Positions 34,407 through 41,500 of a stretch of 41,500 bases of DNA are shown here, in pieces. The notes beneath the pieces are model-generated. The model was not told the origin of the DNA. It ran no database searches and saw nothing but the letters and a program-made list of their open reading frames with translations. The stretch spans positions 1-41,500 of the forward strand of contig CAZLXM010000026.1 of the NCBI GenBank assembly GCA_964563105.1, in the 5' to 3' direction. Within the stretch, counting starts at the first letter, position 1. Every line of letters begins with the position of its first letter. The stretch comes from CAYVTV01 sp964563105 (GTDB taxonomy: Bacteria > Bacteroidota > Bacteroidia > Bacteroidales > GCA-2748055). Both the position numbers and the translations under genes were made by a program.

Positions 34407-36161
34407 TTAGCGGTCAAGATCAGCCAGCACAAAATCCATAGCCCCAAGTATTGAGAGCAAATCGGGAATTGTGTATCCTTCGCTTATAAGAGGCAACATT
34501 TGCATATGGGGGAAAGATGGTGTCCTGATTCGCGACCTGTAGGATGATGAACTACCGTCACTGACCAGGTAGTAACCATTGCTTCCCTTGGCTGCCTCAA
34601 TTGGTACCATTGCCTCACCCGGAGGGATGACAGGCCCCCATGAAACACCCACAAAATGAGTGATCAGGGTTTCAATATCTGTCATTGTTTTCTCTTTCCT
34701 GGGAGGGATCACCAGCGGGTGATCTGATTTATAATGACCGGCCGGCATATTATCAATACATTGCTGAATTATACGCAGGCTTTGACGCATCTCTTCCATC
34801 CTGACTATTGCCCTGTCATAACAATCACCGTTTTTACCCAGCGGGATGTCAAAATCAAACCAGTCAATTCCTGAGTAGGGTCTCTTTTTGCGATAATCCC
34901 AGTCAAATCCTGTTGCCCTGAGGCCTGAACCGGTAATTCCCCATTCAATGGCTTCCTCTGAGGTATAAACTCCAATACCTGCCGTTCTGGCTTTGAATAT
35001 CCTGTTTTTGATAATAACATTATAGAATTCCTTAAGACGACGAGGAAGATAATTTACAAAATCCTGCATTAGTTTCTGCCAGCCATCAGGCAAGTCATGT
35101 GCCACTCCTCCAATCCTGAACCATGAAGGATGCATGCGTGCACCTGTAATTGCTATAACAATATCGAATATACGTTCCCTGTCATTGAATGTATAGAAAA
35201 CAGGAGAAAGTTGCCCGAGGTCCTGGGCAAAAGTGCCAAGCCATACAAGGTGACTTGCAATACGAAAAAGTTCGCTCATCATGATCCGGATAACCCTGGC
35301 CCTTTCCGGGATTTCTATTCCTGCCAGTTTCTCAACAGACAACAGATAGGCAAGGTTATTCATTACACCCCCCAGGTAATCAATACGATCTGTATAAGGA
35401 ATATATGAATGCCAGCTTTGTCTCTCTCCCATTTTTTCAGCTCCCCGATGATGAAATCCTATTTCAGGCACAATGTTTATAATATCTTCGCCATTAAGCT
35501 GAACGATAAGCCGCAGGAGTCCGTGAGTACCGGTATGCTGAGGGCCTATGTTCAGGAACATGAAATCGCTGTCTTCGCCTGAGAGTTCAAATCCGTAATC
35601 TTCAGGCTTGAATTTCAGGTTTTCATCCTCCAGGTCACGTTTCTGCTCTGTCAGAACATAAGGATCGCACTCTGTTGCCCTGGCATGGTGATCCTTTCTT
35701 AATGGATGGCCTGTCCAGCTTTCAGGCATCAGGATCCTCGAAAGCCGCGGATGCCCTTCAAAACGAATCCCAAACATGTCGAATACTTCACGTTCATACC
35801 AGTTTGCCGATTCCCATACAGAAGTGAGAGTTGGTATCGAGAGATCATTCTCACTCAAAGGCACTTTAATACGTATATCCTCATTTCTTTCAAAGGAAGT
35901 AAGATGACAGACCACGGTAAAGTCGCTTTCAGGCTGTTGTGGATTGCTTTCCCTTGCTCTCTCATCAATAGCGGTAAGATCATACAGCATTCTGAAAGGT
36001 TTGACTATTCCGGTTTTCAGGTATTTTAAAACAGGAATTAAAAAGTTTTTGTCAACCCAAAGTGTGGAGGTTTCATCTTTTGTAAGCTGCCAGGTAAAAC
36101 CCGTCTGACTGCCGAATCTGGCATTCAGGTCATCAGATATGTTGGTTTTATTAATGCTCAT
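34407..36161 (-). CDS. nuoCD: Fused NADH-quinone oxidoreductase subunit CD
   Basis: This is a 584-residue fusion. Residues to about 180 are the 30-kDa (NuoC) domain, with WYEREVFDMFGIRFEGHPRLSRILMPESWTGHPLRKDH. The remainder is the 49-kDa (NuoD) domain, with LNIGPQHTGTHGLLRLIVQLNGEDI containing the quinone-site His, EIGFHHRGAEKMGE, and a C-terminal MDFVLADLDR. Fusion of C and D is common in Bacteroidota and some Proteobacteria. A longer start at 36197 overlaps nuoB and adds a hydrophobic, atypical MRFNIFFRVFKF. MSINKTN at 36161, 25 bases after nuoB, is preferred. Confidence 0.94.
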   Translation of the reverse strand: MSINKTNISDDLNARFGSQTGFTWQLTKDETSTLWVDKNFLIPVLKYLKTGIVKPFRMLYDLTAIDERARESNPQQPESDFTVVCHLTSFERNEDIRIKVPLSENDLSIPTLTSVWESANWYEREVFDMFGIRFEGHPRLSRILMPESWTGHPLRKDHHARATECDPYVLTEQKRDLEDENLKFKPEDYGFELSGEDSDFMFLNIGPQHTGTHGLLRLIVQLNGEDIINIVPEIGFHHRGAEKMGERQSWHSYIPYTDRIDYLGGVMNNLAYLLSVEKLAGIEIPERARVIRIMMSELFRIASHLVWLGTFAQDLGQLSPVFYTFNDRERIFDIVIAITGARMHPSWFRIGGVAHDLPDGWQKLMQDFVNYLPRRLKEFYNVIIKNRIFKARTAGIGVYTSEEAIEWGITGSGLRATGFDWDYRKKRPYSGIDWFDFDIPLGKNGDCYDRAIVRMEEMRQSLRIIQQCIDNMPAGHYKSDHPLVIPPRKEKTMTDIETLITHFVGVSWGPVIPPGEAMVPIEAAKGSNGYYLVSDGSSSSYRSRIRTPSFPHMQMLPLISEGYTIPDLLSILGAMDFVLADLDR

Positions 36162-36186
36162 AAATTTAAAAACTCTGAAAAAGATG

Positions 36187-36810
36187 TTAAACCTCATTCA
36201 TTGGCCTGATATTTTTCATTTTGGACCTTTCTTCCATTTTCAGGTCTCTACAGATTATTTTTTCTGCCTTATAAACCCCCTGTGGCCCCATAATCCAGCT
36301 TAGGGGACGTTTTTCCTTTCCTATTGAATCACGGAGAAGTAAAATACCTTCCAGGAGAGCATCAGGACGAGGGGGACAACCCGGCACATAAACATCAACG
36401 GGCAATATTTTATCAATTCCCTGGACAACGCTGTAAATATCATACATTCCCCCGGAGTTTGCACAAGATCCCATTGAGATCACCCAACGGGGTTCCATCA
36501 TCTGTTCATATAATCTTTTAATAATTGGTGCCATTTTCATAAACACTGTGCCGGCCACAATCATCAGATCAGCTTCCCTTGGAGTACCACGGATCACCTC
36601 TCCGCCGAAACGAGCCAGATCATAGCGGCTGGTAAGTGAGGTGGCCATCTCAACGAAGCAGCAGGAAAGGCCAAAGCCAAACGGCCAAATGGAATTCTTT
36701 CTACTCCATGCCAATAATTCATCGAGTTTGGCAAAGAAAAATGAATTATATAAGCCTCTTTCAGATAAATCTTTTTCAATCCCGGTATTTTCAACACCAG
36801 CTTTTTTCAT
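36187..36810 (-). CDS. nuoB: NADH-quinone oxidoreductase subunit B ([4Fe-4S] N2)
   Basis: This 207-residue peripheral subunit carries the terminal N2 cluster. The ligands are the tandem cysteines in GLSCCFVEMA, the Cys in GSCANSGG and the Cys in PGCPPRPDALL. RGTPREADLMIVAGTV is also conserved. It receives electrons from NuoI and reduces quinone at the NuoB/NuoD interface. The ATG overlaps the nuoA stop as ATGA (36810-36807). Confidence 0.95.
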   Translation of the reverse strand: MKKAGVENTGIEKDLSERGLYNSFFFAKLDELLAWSRKNSIWPFGFGLSCCFVEMATSLTSRYDLARFGGEVIRGTPREADLMIVAGTVFMKMAPIIKRLYEQMMEPRWVISMGSCANSGGMYDIYSVVQGIDKILPVDVYVPGCPPRPDALLEGILLLRDSIGKEKRPLSWIMGPQGVYKAEKIICRDLKMEERSKMKNIRPMNEV

Positions 36811-37223
36811 AATATATCTTTTTGGGTTTTTGGAATATTTTTAAGGATTTTTCGACCATCGGGGCCAAAATTAAGTGCACCTATTCTTAATTCATATATA
36901 AGAAGTATGATCAATAAGACAATAAAAACAAAGACTCCGAAATAACCCAATGATCCCGATTCACGGGATGAAATGGCCCAAAGTATTATAAAAACTGCCT
37001 CAAGATCAAATATAACAAAAAACATAGCAAGGATATAAAAACCAGGAGAAAAACGCAAACGTGCATCACCTGTCGGAGGAATCCCTGACTCATAAGGTTC
37101 GTCGGTTGTTTTTTCCTGATGCCTTTCTCCAAGAATATATGACAGGCCGACCATCACTCCTATAAGGATCAAAGCAATCGACGCAAAAACAATGAATGGC
37201 CAGAAAATAACTTGTTGTTCCAA
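36807..37223 (-). CDS. nuoA: NADH-quinone oxidoreductase subunit A
   Basis: This 138-residue, three-helix membrane subunit is the first gene of the 13-gene operon. Family segments: KTTDEPYESGIPPTGDARLRF (the quinone-cavity loop with the conserved EPYESG) and YILAMFFVIFDLEAVFIILWA with its conserved Asp-Leu-Glu. The start MEQQVIF follows an AT-rich leader of about 110 bases from a candidate promoter. Confidence 0.95.
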   Translation of the reverse strand: MEQQVIFWPFIVFASIALILIGVMVGLSYILGERHQEKTTDEPYESGIPPTGDARLRFSPGFYILAMFFVIFDLEAVFIILWAISSRESGSLGYFGVFVFIVLLIILLIYELRIGALNFGPDGRKILKNIPKTQKDIL

Positions 37224-37338
37224 TTAATGAATTTATAATTAATTGATTTAAAAAACAATGATTTTCCCCTGCCTTTTGCAGCAATCAATAATTAACTTTC
37301 ACTGATCGATCAAGATCATAAATAAAGGCAATAAAAAT

Positions 37339-37346
37339 CAAAAGTA
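37339..37346 (-). promoter_or_regulatory. Candidate promoter for the nuo operon
   Basis: On the minus strand TACTTTTG matches TAnnTTTG, 116 bases upstream of the nuoA ATG. No convincing -33 TTG accompanies it. Confidence 0.35.
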
Positions 37347-37381
37347 AAAACAAACTTAAAAAATTATTGTTTTTTTGAACA

Positions 37382-37558
37382 TCATTTTATGAAAATCCCA
37401 TAAAATATATTATTTAATTGTTTATTAAGTTTAGCTATTCCCTTAACTTCAAGTTGTTGTGTTATTGTTTCAATATTAATTCCCGGTTCGGGTAATACCG
37501 CTATTACTTTATCAGCATGTTCAACGCTGGTGACATTTTTATTGGCAGGCGCCTTAAT
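37382..37558 (-). pseudogene. Remnant of a transaldolase-like C-terminus
   Basis: On the minus strand a frame open from 37558 to the TGA at 37384-37382 encodes KNVTSVEHADKVIAVL, PEPGINIETITQQLEVKGIA and KLNKQL. This resembles the conserved end of bacterial transaldolases (typically '...A..V...L...GID.d.VT..LE.eGv.kF......L'). Upstream the frame is broken by a TGA at 37561-37559, and the sequence beyond has stops in every frame. Only about 58 codons remain, with no start, so this is a decayed fragment. The resemblance was judged by eye and is the weak point. Confidence 0.4.
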
Positions 37559-37975
37559 TCAGGCACTCTGAATAGCTGTGGTAACCCGCTTCTAGCTCTG
37601 AATAATTGATTTTTTTCGTCTCTTTAAATGATTTTTTTTGGATTTTTAATTTTTGCTTATATGCTCTTTAGCAGCTGATATACTGGCCAATGAATTGAAT
37701 TTAACAAACCGGATAACAAGATAAGCTCAATAATGTTAAAATATTAATTGCATTGCGTATGCAAACAATAAATTAATTATTTTGTTTATATATCGGAATT
37801 TTAGTAAGCTTTCCATTATAAATTATAAAAGACAGTATACTTTAAGAGAATGAACTTCAACGGAATCAATGGCGAAACCAGGAGGCCTGATTATTTAATG
37901 ACTTCATTCTAAATTGATTAAGAAGTTCTTTTATATAAAAGTATAGCTTTTTATTTGAAATATAGCTTCATAAAA
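37559..37975. other. Intergenic region with no supported gene
   Basis: The first 60 or so bases may be older, more decayed sequence of the transaldolase-like remnant. The rest is AT-rich. A short imperfect direct repeat (TATAGCTTTTTATTTGAAA and TATAGCTTCATAAAAA) lies just before the gene at 37976. I see no promoter I would trust. Confidence 0.35.
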
Positions 37976-38539
37976 ATGAATACAAAGATTTTGAGAAAGA
38001 ATAATGCTTCGGAAGTTGAAGTTATTTTAAGAGATTATCCGGATAATCTGAGTCATCTTATTTCTGAATTATTGGATATAAAAAATTTCAGATTGAAAAT
38101 TGATGCAAGAAATAAACTGATAAGTATGGGTAAAGAGATTCTGCCCTATCTGCATAAGCTTTTACAAACTAATAATAATGATTTAAGAAAGGAAGTTGCA
38201 AAGGTTGTTGGATTAATTTCTGATCATGAATCGATCCCGTCACTTATTTTATTGCTTGATGATACTGAGTTTGAAATACGATGGATTGCAGCTGAAGCTC
38301 TTGTCGGGTTAGGAAGAAAAAGCATACGGCCTTTGTTGAAATCAATACGCGAAGGTAAAAGCTCATTATTTTTAAACAGGGGTGCCCATCATGTTTTACG
38401 AGATCTTCTTATTGCAAATGAGAAACGTAATCTGAGAACTTTATTGCGTAGTCTTGGCAACTATCTTTTAAGCAGTGAAATTGCACCGGCAGAAGCAGCA
38501 AAAGCATTGGAGAAGTATCAGTTTGCAGAATGGGTATGA
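37976..38539 (+). CDS. HEAT-repeat protein
   Basis: This is a 187-residue helical protein. Repeated motifs of the HEAT/PBS-lyase type are visible: RKEVAKVVGLISDHESIPSL, FEIRWIAAEALVGLGRKSIRPL and a degenerate third unit RGAHHVLRDLLI. Such proteins act as scaffolds or in phycobilin-lyase-like modules. No catalytic motif is seen and no partner is suggested by the neighbours. An alternative TTG start at 37955 would add seven residues; the ATG at 37976 is preferred. It converges on the tRNA-Gln gene. Confidence 0.7.
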   Translation: MNTKILRKNNASEVEVILRDYPDNLSHLISELLDIKNFRLKIDARNKLISMGKEILPYLHKLLQTNNNDLRKEVAKVVGLISDHESIPSLILLLDDTEFEIRWIAAEALVGLGRKSIRPLLKSIREGKSSLFLNRGAHHVLRDLLIANEKRNLRTLLRSLGNYLLSSEIAPAEAAKALEKYQFAEWV

Positions 38540-38561
38540 GGAAAAGTTAAAAACGTTTGTG

Positions 38562-38634
38562 TTGCCCCGTCAGGGCTCGAACCTGAACTTTTCTGATCCA
38601 GAGTCAGACGTGTTGCCAATTACACCACGGGGCA
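38562..38634 (-). tRNA. tRNA-Gln (anticodon CTG)
   Basis: The 73-nt cloverleaf folds fully. Acceptor stem TGCCCCG/CGGGGCA, D stem GTGT/ACAC, anticodon stem TCTGA/TCAGA with loop CTCTGGA (anticodon CTG, reading CAG), T stem TCAGG/CCTGA with loop TTCGAGC, discriminator A. CCA is not encoded. Confidence 0.95.
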
Positions 38635-38644
38635 AAAAGGATAG

Positions 38645-38652
38645 CAAAAATA
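38645..38652 (-). promoter_or_regulatory. tRNA-Gln promoter -7 element
   Basis: On the minus strand TATTTTTG matches TAnnTTTG, 10 bases upstream of the tRNA 5' end. Confidence 0.45.
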
Positions 38653-38689
38653 CAAAAAAAATATAAATTCTAAAATCATATTGCTGTAC

Positions 38690-38731
38690 TTCTCCGGATT
38701 GAACAAGCCTTTAACTTCTTTGGCCGGAGAA
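38690..38731 (-). terminator. Inverted repeat after the beta-barrel gene
   Basis: TTCTCCGG (38690-38697) and CCGGAGAA (38724-38731) are perfect 8-bp arms separated by 26 bases, 53 bases beyond the stop of the minus-strand gene at 38784. No clear T tract follows, so termination is tentative. Confidence 0.3.
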
Positions 38732-38783
38732 ATAAAATGGCTGAATATTAGCTCTTAAAATATGATTTTTATAAAATGGCGAA

Positions 38784-39428
38784 TTAGAAGAAAAATCCGA
38801 CACTGAACATCAATTTCCTGGCTCTTGAATCAAACGGGTAATTTTGGTTCCCAAGGGAAAGCTTTTCTCCTACTTTGCTTAAACCTGCTTCATATCTGAA
38901 ATCAATTGCCAGAGTTTCGAAAAGATCAAAACCTGCACCTGCCTGAAATCCAATTGAAGCATCTTTAGATAAAGTCTTTAGCTCCGGGATAACCTCGCTG
39001 AGTTCCGAATTACTTGAAAGAATAACAGAGGCAACAGGACCCGCATTTAACCTGAGAAACTTGAGATATCCCCCTACAAGAATTGGGAAATCGATTTTAT
39101 TATATTTTATCCTTTTAATATTTTCTGCATTTGCACCTCCAGACATTTCTTCCAGTAAAACCTTTCCTCCGGCAGTATTAAAATATAATTCCGGTTGAAG
39201 ATAGGCTTCAAAAATTTTTATTCTTGACATTAAACCAATATGAAAACCTGTAAAATTTTCATCTTCTGAAAGCTTATAAGACAACCCTCCGCTATTGATA
39301 TTAGAGATATCATCAAATTTCAGCTTGGAAAAATTCAAACCTGTTTTTGCACCAAATCTGATAAACTGGCCGGATACGGATGTGCCGACAATTGCCAGTA
39401 TTGCTAAAAGAATAATAGTCTTTTTCAT
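38784..39428 (-). CDS. Outer-membrane beta-barrel protein (PorT-like, OMP_b-brl_2 type)
   Basis: This is a 214-residue protein with a signal peptide (MKKTIILLAILAIVGTSVSGQ) and alternating amphipathic strands: FIRFGAKTGLNFSKL, FTGFHIGLMSRIKIFEAYLQPELYF, IDFPILVGGYLKFLRLNAGP and FQAGAGFDLFETLAIDFRYEAGLSKVG. It ends in an aromatic residue (SVGFFF), the outer-membrane insertion signal. The family is widespread in Bacteroidota. A few members (PorT) serve type IX secretion, but most are uncharacterised and nothing here points to secretion. It lies 34 bases after gltX on the same strand and could be cotranscribed. Confidence 0.85.
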   Translation of the reverse strand: MKKTIILLAILAIVGTSVSGQFIRFGAKTGLNFSKLKFDDISNINSGGLSYKLSEDENFTGFHIGLMSRIKIFEAYLQPELYFNTAGGKVLLEEMSGGANAENIKRIKYNKIDFPILVGGYLKFLRLNAGPVASVILSSNSELSEVIPELKTLSKDASIGFQAGAGFDLFETLAIDFRYEAGLSKVGEKLSLGNQNYPFDSRARKLMFSVGFFF

Positions 39429-39462
39429 ATGCGTAAATTTAAATTTTCGGCTAATTTACAAA

Positions 39463-40995
39463 TTACTTCAAATAAATAGTTATTTTTTTTATAGCTTGTT
39501 CAATTCTTTCTTCTACCTCATTGTATCCTAAAATTGCTGCAATGTCGAAAACAGCAGGGCCTTTGGAAGTTCCAACAAGAGCAAGTCGCCAGGCGGTCAT
39601 TAATTTAACAACTGATATTTGCTTTTCTTCCATCCATTTTTTAACACTGTTTTCAATTTCCGGAGCACTAAAAGGCGAAACAGCTTTCAATATTTTCAGT
39701 AATTCTCTTAATAGTTCCGGAGTTTCAGAACTCCAGCGCTTTTTTATAACCTGATGATCATATTCTTCAGGCGCAACAAAGAAGAATTCTGCGTGATCCC
39801 AGATATCTTTTACAAAATCTGCTCTTTCTTTTACCAGATGCACTACTTTTTTCACATATTCAGGACCAATATCCACTCCTTTTTCCCTGAGCAGAGGAAT
39901 AAAGAGCTCACTTAATTCACTAATTGTTTTTTTCTGAAGATATTGATGGTTATACCATCGGGCTTTGTCAGGATCAAATTTTGCCCCGGCCTTTTGTGCT
40001 TTTTCCAATGAGAAAGCTTCAATAAGTTCATCCAGTGAGAATAATTCCTGTTCTGTACCCGGGTTCCATCCCAAAAATGCGAGGATATTAAGGCATGCTT
40101 CAGGAAAATATCCTGATTCACGATATCCGGCTGATTTTTCAAAGGTATCCGGATCAATCCAATCAAGAGGAAAGACAGGGAATCCCCCTTTATCACCATC
40201 CCGTTTACTTAATTTACCTTTGCCATCAGGTTTCAGTATAAGGGGGAGGTGTGCAAAATCAGGCATAGTGTCTTCCCAGCCAAATGCCCTGTACATGCAA
40301 ACATGTAGAGGAAGTGAAGGAAGCCATTCTTCACCCCTGATAACATGACTTATTTTCATCAGGTGGTCATCAACAACATTTGCAAGATGATAGGTAGGCA
40401 TCCCGTCTGATTTAAAGAGGATTTTATCATCCAGCAAAGAACTGTTAACATTAATTTCACCCCTGATAATATCATTAAAGGTAATTATTTTATTTTCAGG
40501 GAATTTAAAGCGTATTACAAAAGGGACTCCTGTGGCGATAAGATTTTCGCTTTCACATTTATTAAGAGATAGAGAATTTTTTAAAAGCATTCTTACAGAA
40601 GAATCATACATAAATGTCTCTTTACGGGCTTCTGCATCTTTTCTATATTTTTCAAGCTCTTCAGGTGTATCAAAAGCGTAATATGCTGACCCTTTTTCAA
40701 TCAGTTCTTCAGCATATTTTCGATAAATGTCTTTTCGTTCCGACTGGCGATAAGGACCATAACTTCCACCAAAGGATGGTCCTTCATCCGGGATCAGTCC
40801 GCACCATTTTAGAGAATTAATTATATAATCTTCTGTGCCGCGGACATAGCGGGTTTGGTCTGTATCTTCAATGCGAAGTATGAAAACACCTTTATGTTTT
40901 CTTGCAAATAAGTAATTATAAAGAGCTGTCCTCAGCCCTCCGATATGAAGCGGACCAGTCGGACTGGGTGCAAATCGAACACGTATTTCCGGCAT
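39463..40995 (-). CDS. gltX: Glutamate--tRNA ligase
   Basis: This is a 510-residue class I aminoacyl-tRNA synthetase. RFAPSPTGPLHIGGLRTALYN carries the HIGH signature (residues 17-20 region), RIEDTDQTR binds glutamate/ATP, and KLSKRDG (261-267) is the KMSKS-type loop. The C-terminal all-helical anticodon-binding domain follows (KWMEEKQISVVKLMTAWRLALVGTSKGPAVFDIAAILG). It charges tRNA-Glu in the cytosol. The ATG at 40995 follows a candidate promoter closely. Confidence 0.96.
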   Translation of the reverse strand: MPEIRVRFAPSPTGPLHIGGLRTALYNYLFARKHKGVFILRIEDTDQTRYVRGTEDYIINSLKWCGLIPDEGPSFGGSYGPYRQSERKDIYRKYAEELIEKGSAYYAFDTPEELEKYRKDAEARKETFMYDSSVRMLLKNSLSLNKCESENLIATGVPFVIRFKFPENKIITFNDIIRGEINVNSSLLDDKILFKSDGMPTYHLANVVDDHLMKISHVIRGEEWLPSLPLHVCMYRAFGWEDTMPDFAHLPLILKPDGKGKLSKRDGDKGGFPVFPLDWIDPDTFEKSAGYRESGYFPEACLNILAFLGWNPGTEQELFSLDELIEAFSLEKAQKAGAKFDPDKARWYNHQYLQKKTISELSELFIPLLREKGVDIGPEYVKKVVHLVKERADFVKDIWDHAEFFFVAPEEYDHQVIKKRWSSETPELLRELLKILKAVSPFSAPEIENSVKKWMEEKQISVVKLMTAWRLALVGTSKGPAVFDIAAILGYNEVEERIEQAIKKITIYLK

Positions 40996-41011
40996 ATATT
41001 GAGTTTTTCTG

Positions 41012-41019
41012 CAAAGTTA
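41012..41019 (-). promoter_or_regulatory. gltX promoter -7 element
   Basis: On the minus strand TAACTTTG matches TAnnTTTG, 16 bases upstream of the gltX ATG, giving a short leader. Confidence 0.45.
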
Positions 41020-41047
41020 ATTATTCTAAACAGTAAAAACCGAAAAT

Positions 41048-41500
41048 TTACATGTCTCTTTCAGTTACTTTTAGTCCTAATAAAACACTTATGTCTTTAA
41101 TTTGTTGCCGTAAATCCCCCATAGTCACACAATTATGAATTCCATACAGGGAAGGGAAATGCTGATCCCTGACTTTTTTGATATTATTGATACGTGCAAT
41201 AACTTTACATGTACACATTACGTTATACAAATCTTCACCTCCAATGTAAATATCTTTGCCATTAACGATTTCACCTGTATGCAGTCTGACTTCTTTTAGC
41301 AGACTATGAAATTCCCAGAATGTTACCGGTTCCCCGGCCGGCCATTCTGCTGTGAGCCCGGTTGAGGATCCGGGCATTTCGGGCATATTTCTTAAAGGAC
41401 TTTCAGCGTGTGGCCTGATGATATATGGCAGCCTTTGTTCACCTCCATAAGGGTTAACCGGAATACCGCAATGAAGAGCGATTTCTACTCCATTGTCAAT
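41048..41500 (-). CDS. C-terminal part of an L-fucose/L-arabinose isomerase-like protein (5' end outside window)
   Basis: The frame is open from the right edge to the TGA-type stop at 41048, about 150 residues. An internal ATG at 41386 is not the start, because the coding sequence continues upstream (IDNGVEIALHCGIPVNPYGG). The pattern fits the C-terminal half of L-fucose isomerase-like proteins: ALHCG, a Gly-rich turn near STGLTAEWPAGEPVTFWEF, HTGEIVNG, and a tail with DQHFPSLYGIHN ... GDLRQQIKDISVLLGL. Members isomerise aldoses or are uncharacterised. The assignment rests on by-eye similarity and could be wrong. It is upstream of gltX on the same strand with its own stop 52 bases before the gltX ATG. 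Confidence 0.5.
   Translation of the reverse strand: MDNGVEIALHCGIPVNPYGGEQRLPYIIRPHAESPLRNMPEMPGSSTGLTAEWPAGEPVTFWEFHSLLKEVRLHTGEIVNGKDIYIGGEDLYNVMCTCKVIARINNIKKVRDQHFPSLYGIHNCVTMGDLRQQIKDISVLLGLKVTERDM

Noticed and set aside
38690..38731. Inverted repeat as insertion-sequence ends
   Set aside because: Arms of eight bases with only 26 bases between them and no transposase; more like a hairpin.

Overview
The window is AT-rich DNA from a member of the Bacteroidota, most likely a Bacteroidales/Marinilabiliales-type bacterium. The 10-base run of N inside one gene suggests a draft or metagenome-assembled contig. Four things point to this group: repeated promoter -7 elements of the form TAnnTTTG; weak or absent Shine-Dalgarno sites; a fused NuoCD subunit; and family types typical of the phylum, including a PorT-like outer-membrane beta-barrel, Bacteroidetes-style RND efflux genes and a Kef-type antiporter with the LLYIMFLAGLEID signature.

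Layout. Bases 1-4.1 kb hold secreted or periplasmic hydrolase-type genes: a neutral-ceramidase-family protein (minus strand, runs off the left edge), an exported nitrilase-superfamily amidohydrolase and a right-handed beta-helix protein. Bases 4.3-12.7 kb are a mixed housekeeping/accessory stretch: a soluble PAS-GAF-PAS hybrid-less histidine kinase, a frameshifted CPA2 antiporter, two SAM methyltransferases, a large exported protein of unknown function and a DsrE-like protein. Bases 13.1-16.3 kb are the least conventional part. They hold a secreted protein with seven repeats of exactly 37 residues, and a small membrane/exported protein whose promoter sits beside a perfect 28-bp dyad and appears to give a leaderless mRNA. 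They also hold an unrecognised membrane-anchored protein, a perfect 48-bp palindrome and a small ORF broken by a stop at codon 3. Bases 16.4-21.9 kb are a tripartite RND efflux operon (adaptor lipoprotein, pump, TolC-like channel with the assembly gap). A decayed class C beta-lactamase-family fragment follows.

Bases 22.7-37.2 kb (minus strand) are a complete 13-gene respiratory complex I operon, nuoA-B-CD-E-F-G-H-I-J-K-L-M-N. It includes the NADH-oxidising EFG module and is tightly packed, with several ATGA start/stop overlaps. Upstream of nuoA lies a short remnant that resembles the C-terminus of transaldolase. The right end carries a HEAT-repeat protein, tRNA-Gln(CTG), an outer-membrane beta-barrel protein, gltX, and the C-terminal part of a protein resembling the L-fucose/arabinose isomerase family.

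I found no CRISPR array, insertion sequence, prophage or recognisable new defence system. The best leads are: the operator/leaderless small gene near 14.5 kb; the exact 37-residue repeat protein beside it; simple-sequence tracts in exported or membrane genes (G9 in the ceramidase, G8 in the beta-helix gene, a TA-unit loss in the antiporter) that could be phase-variable or could be assembly errors; and the 48-bp palindrome.
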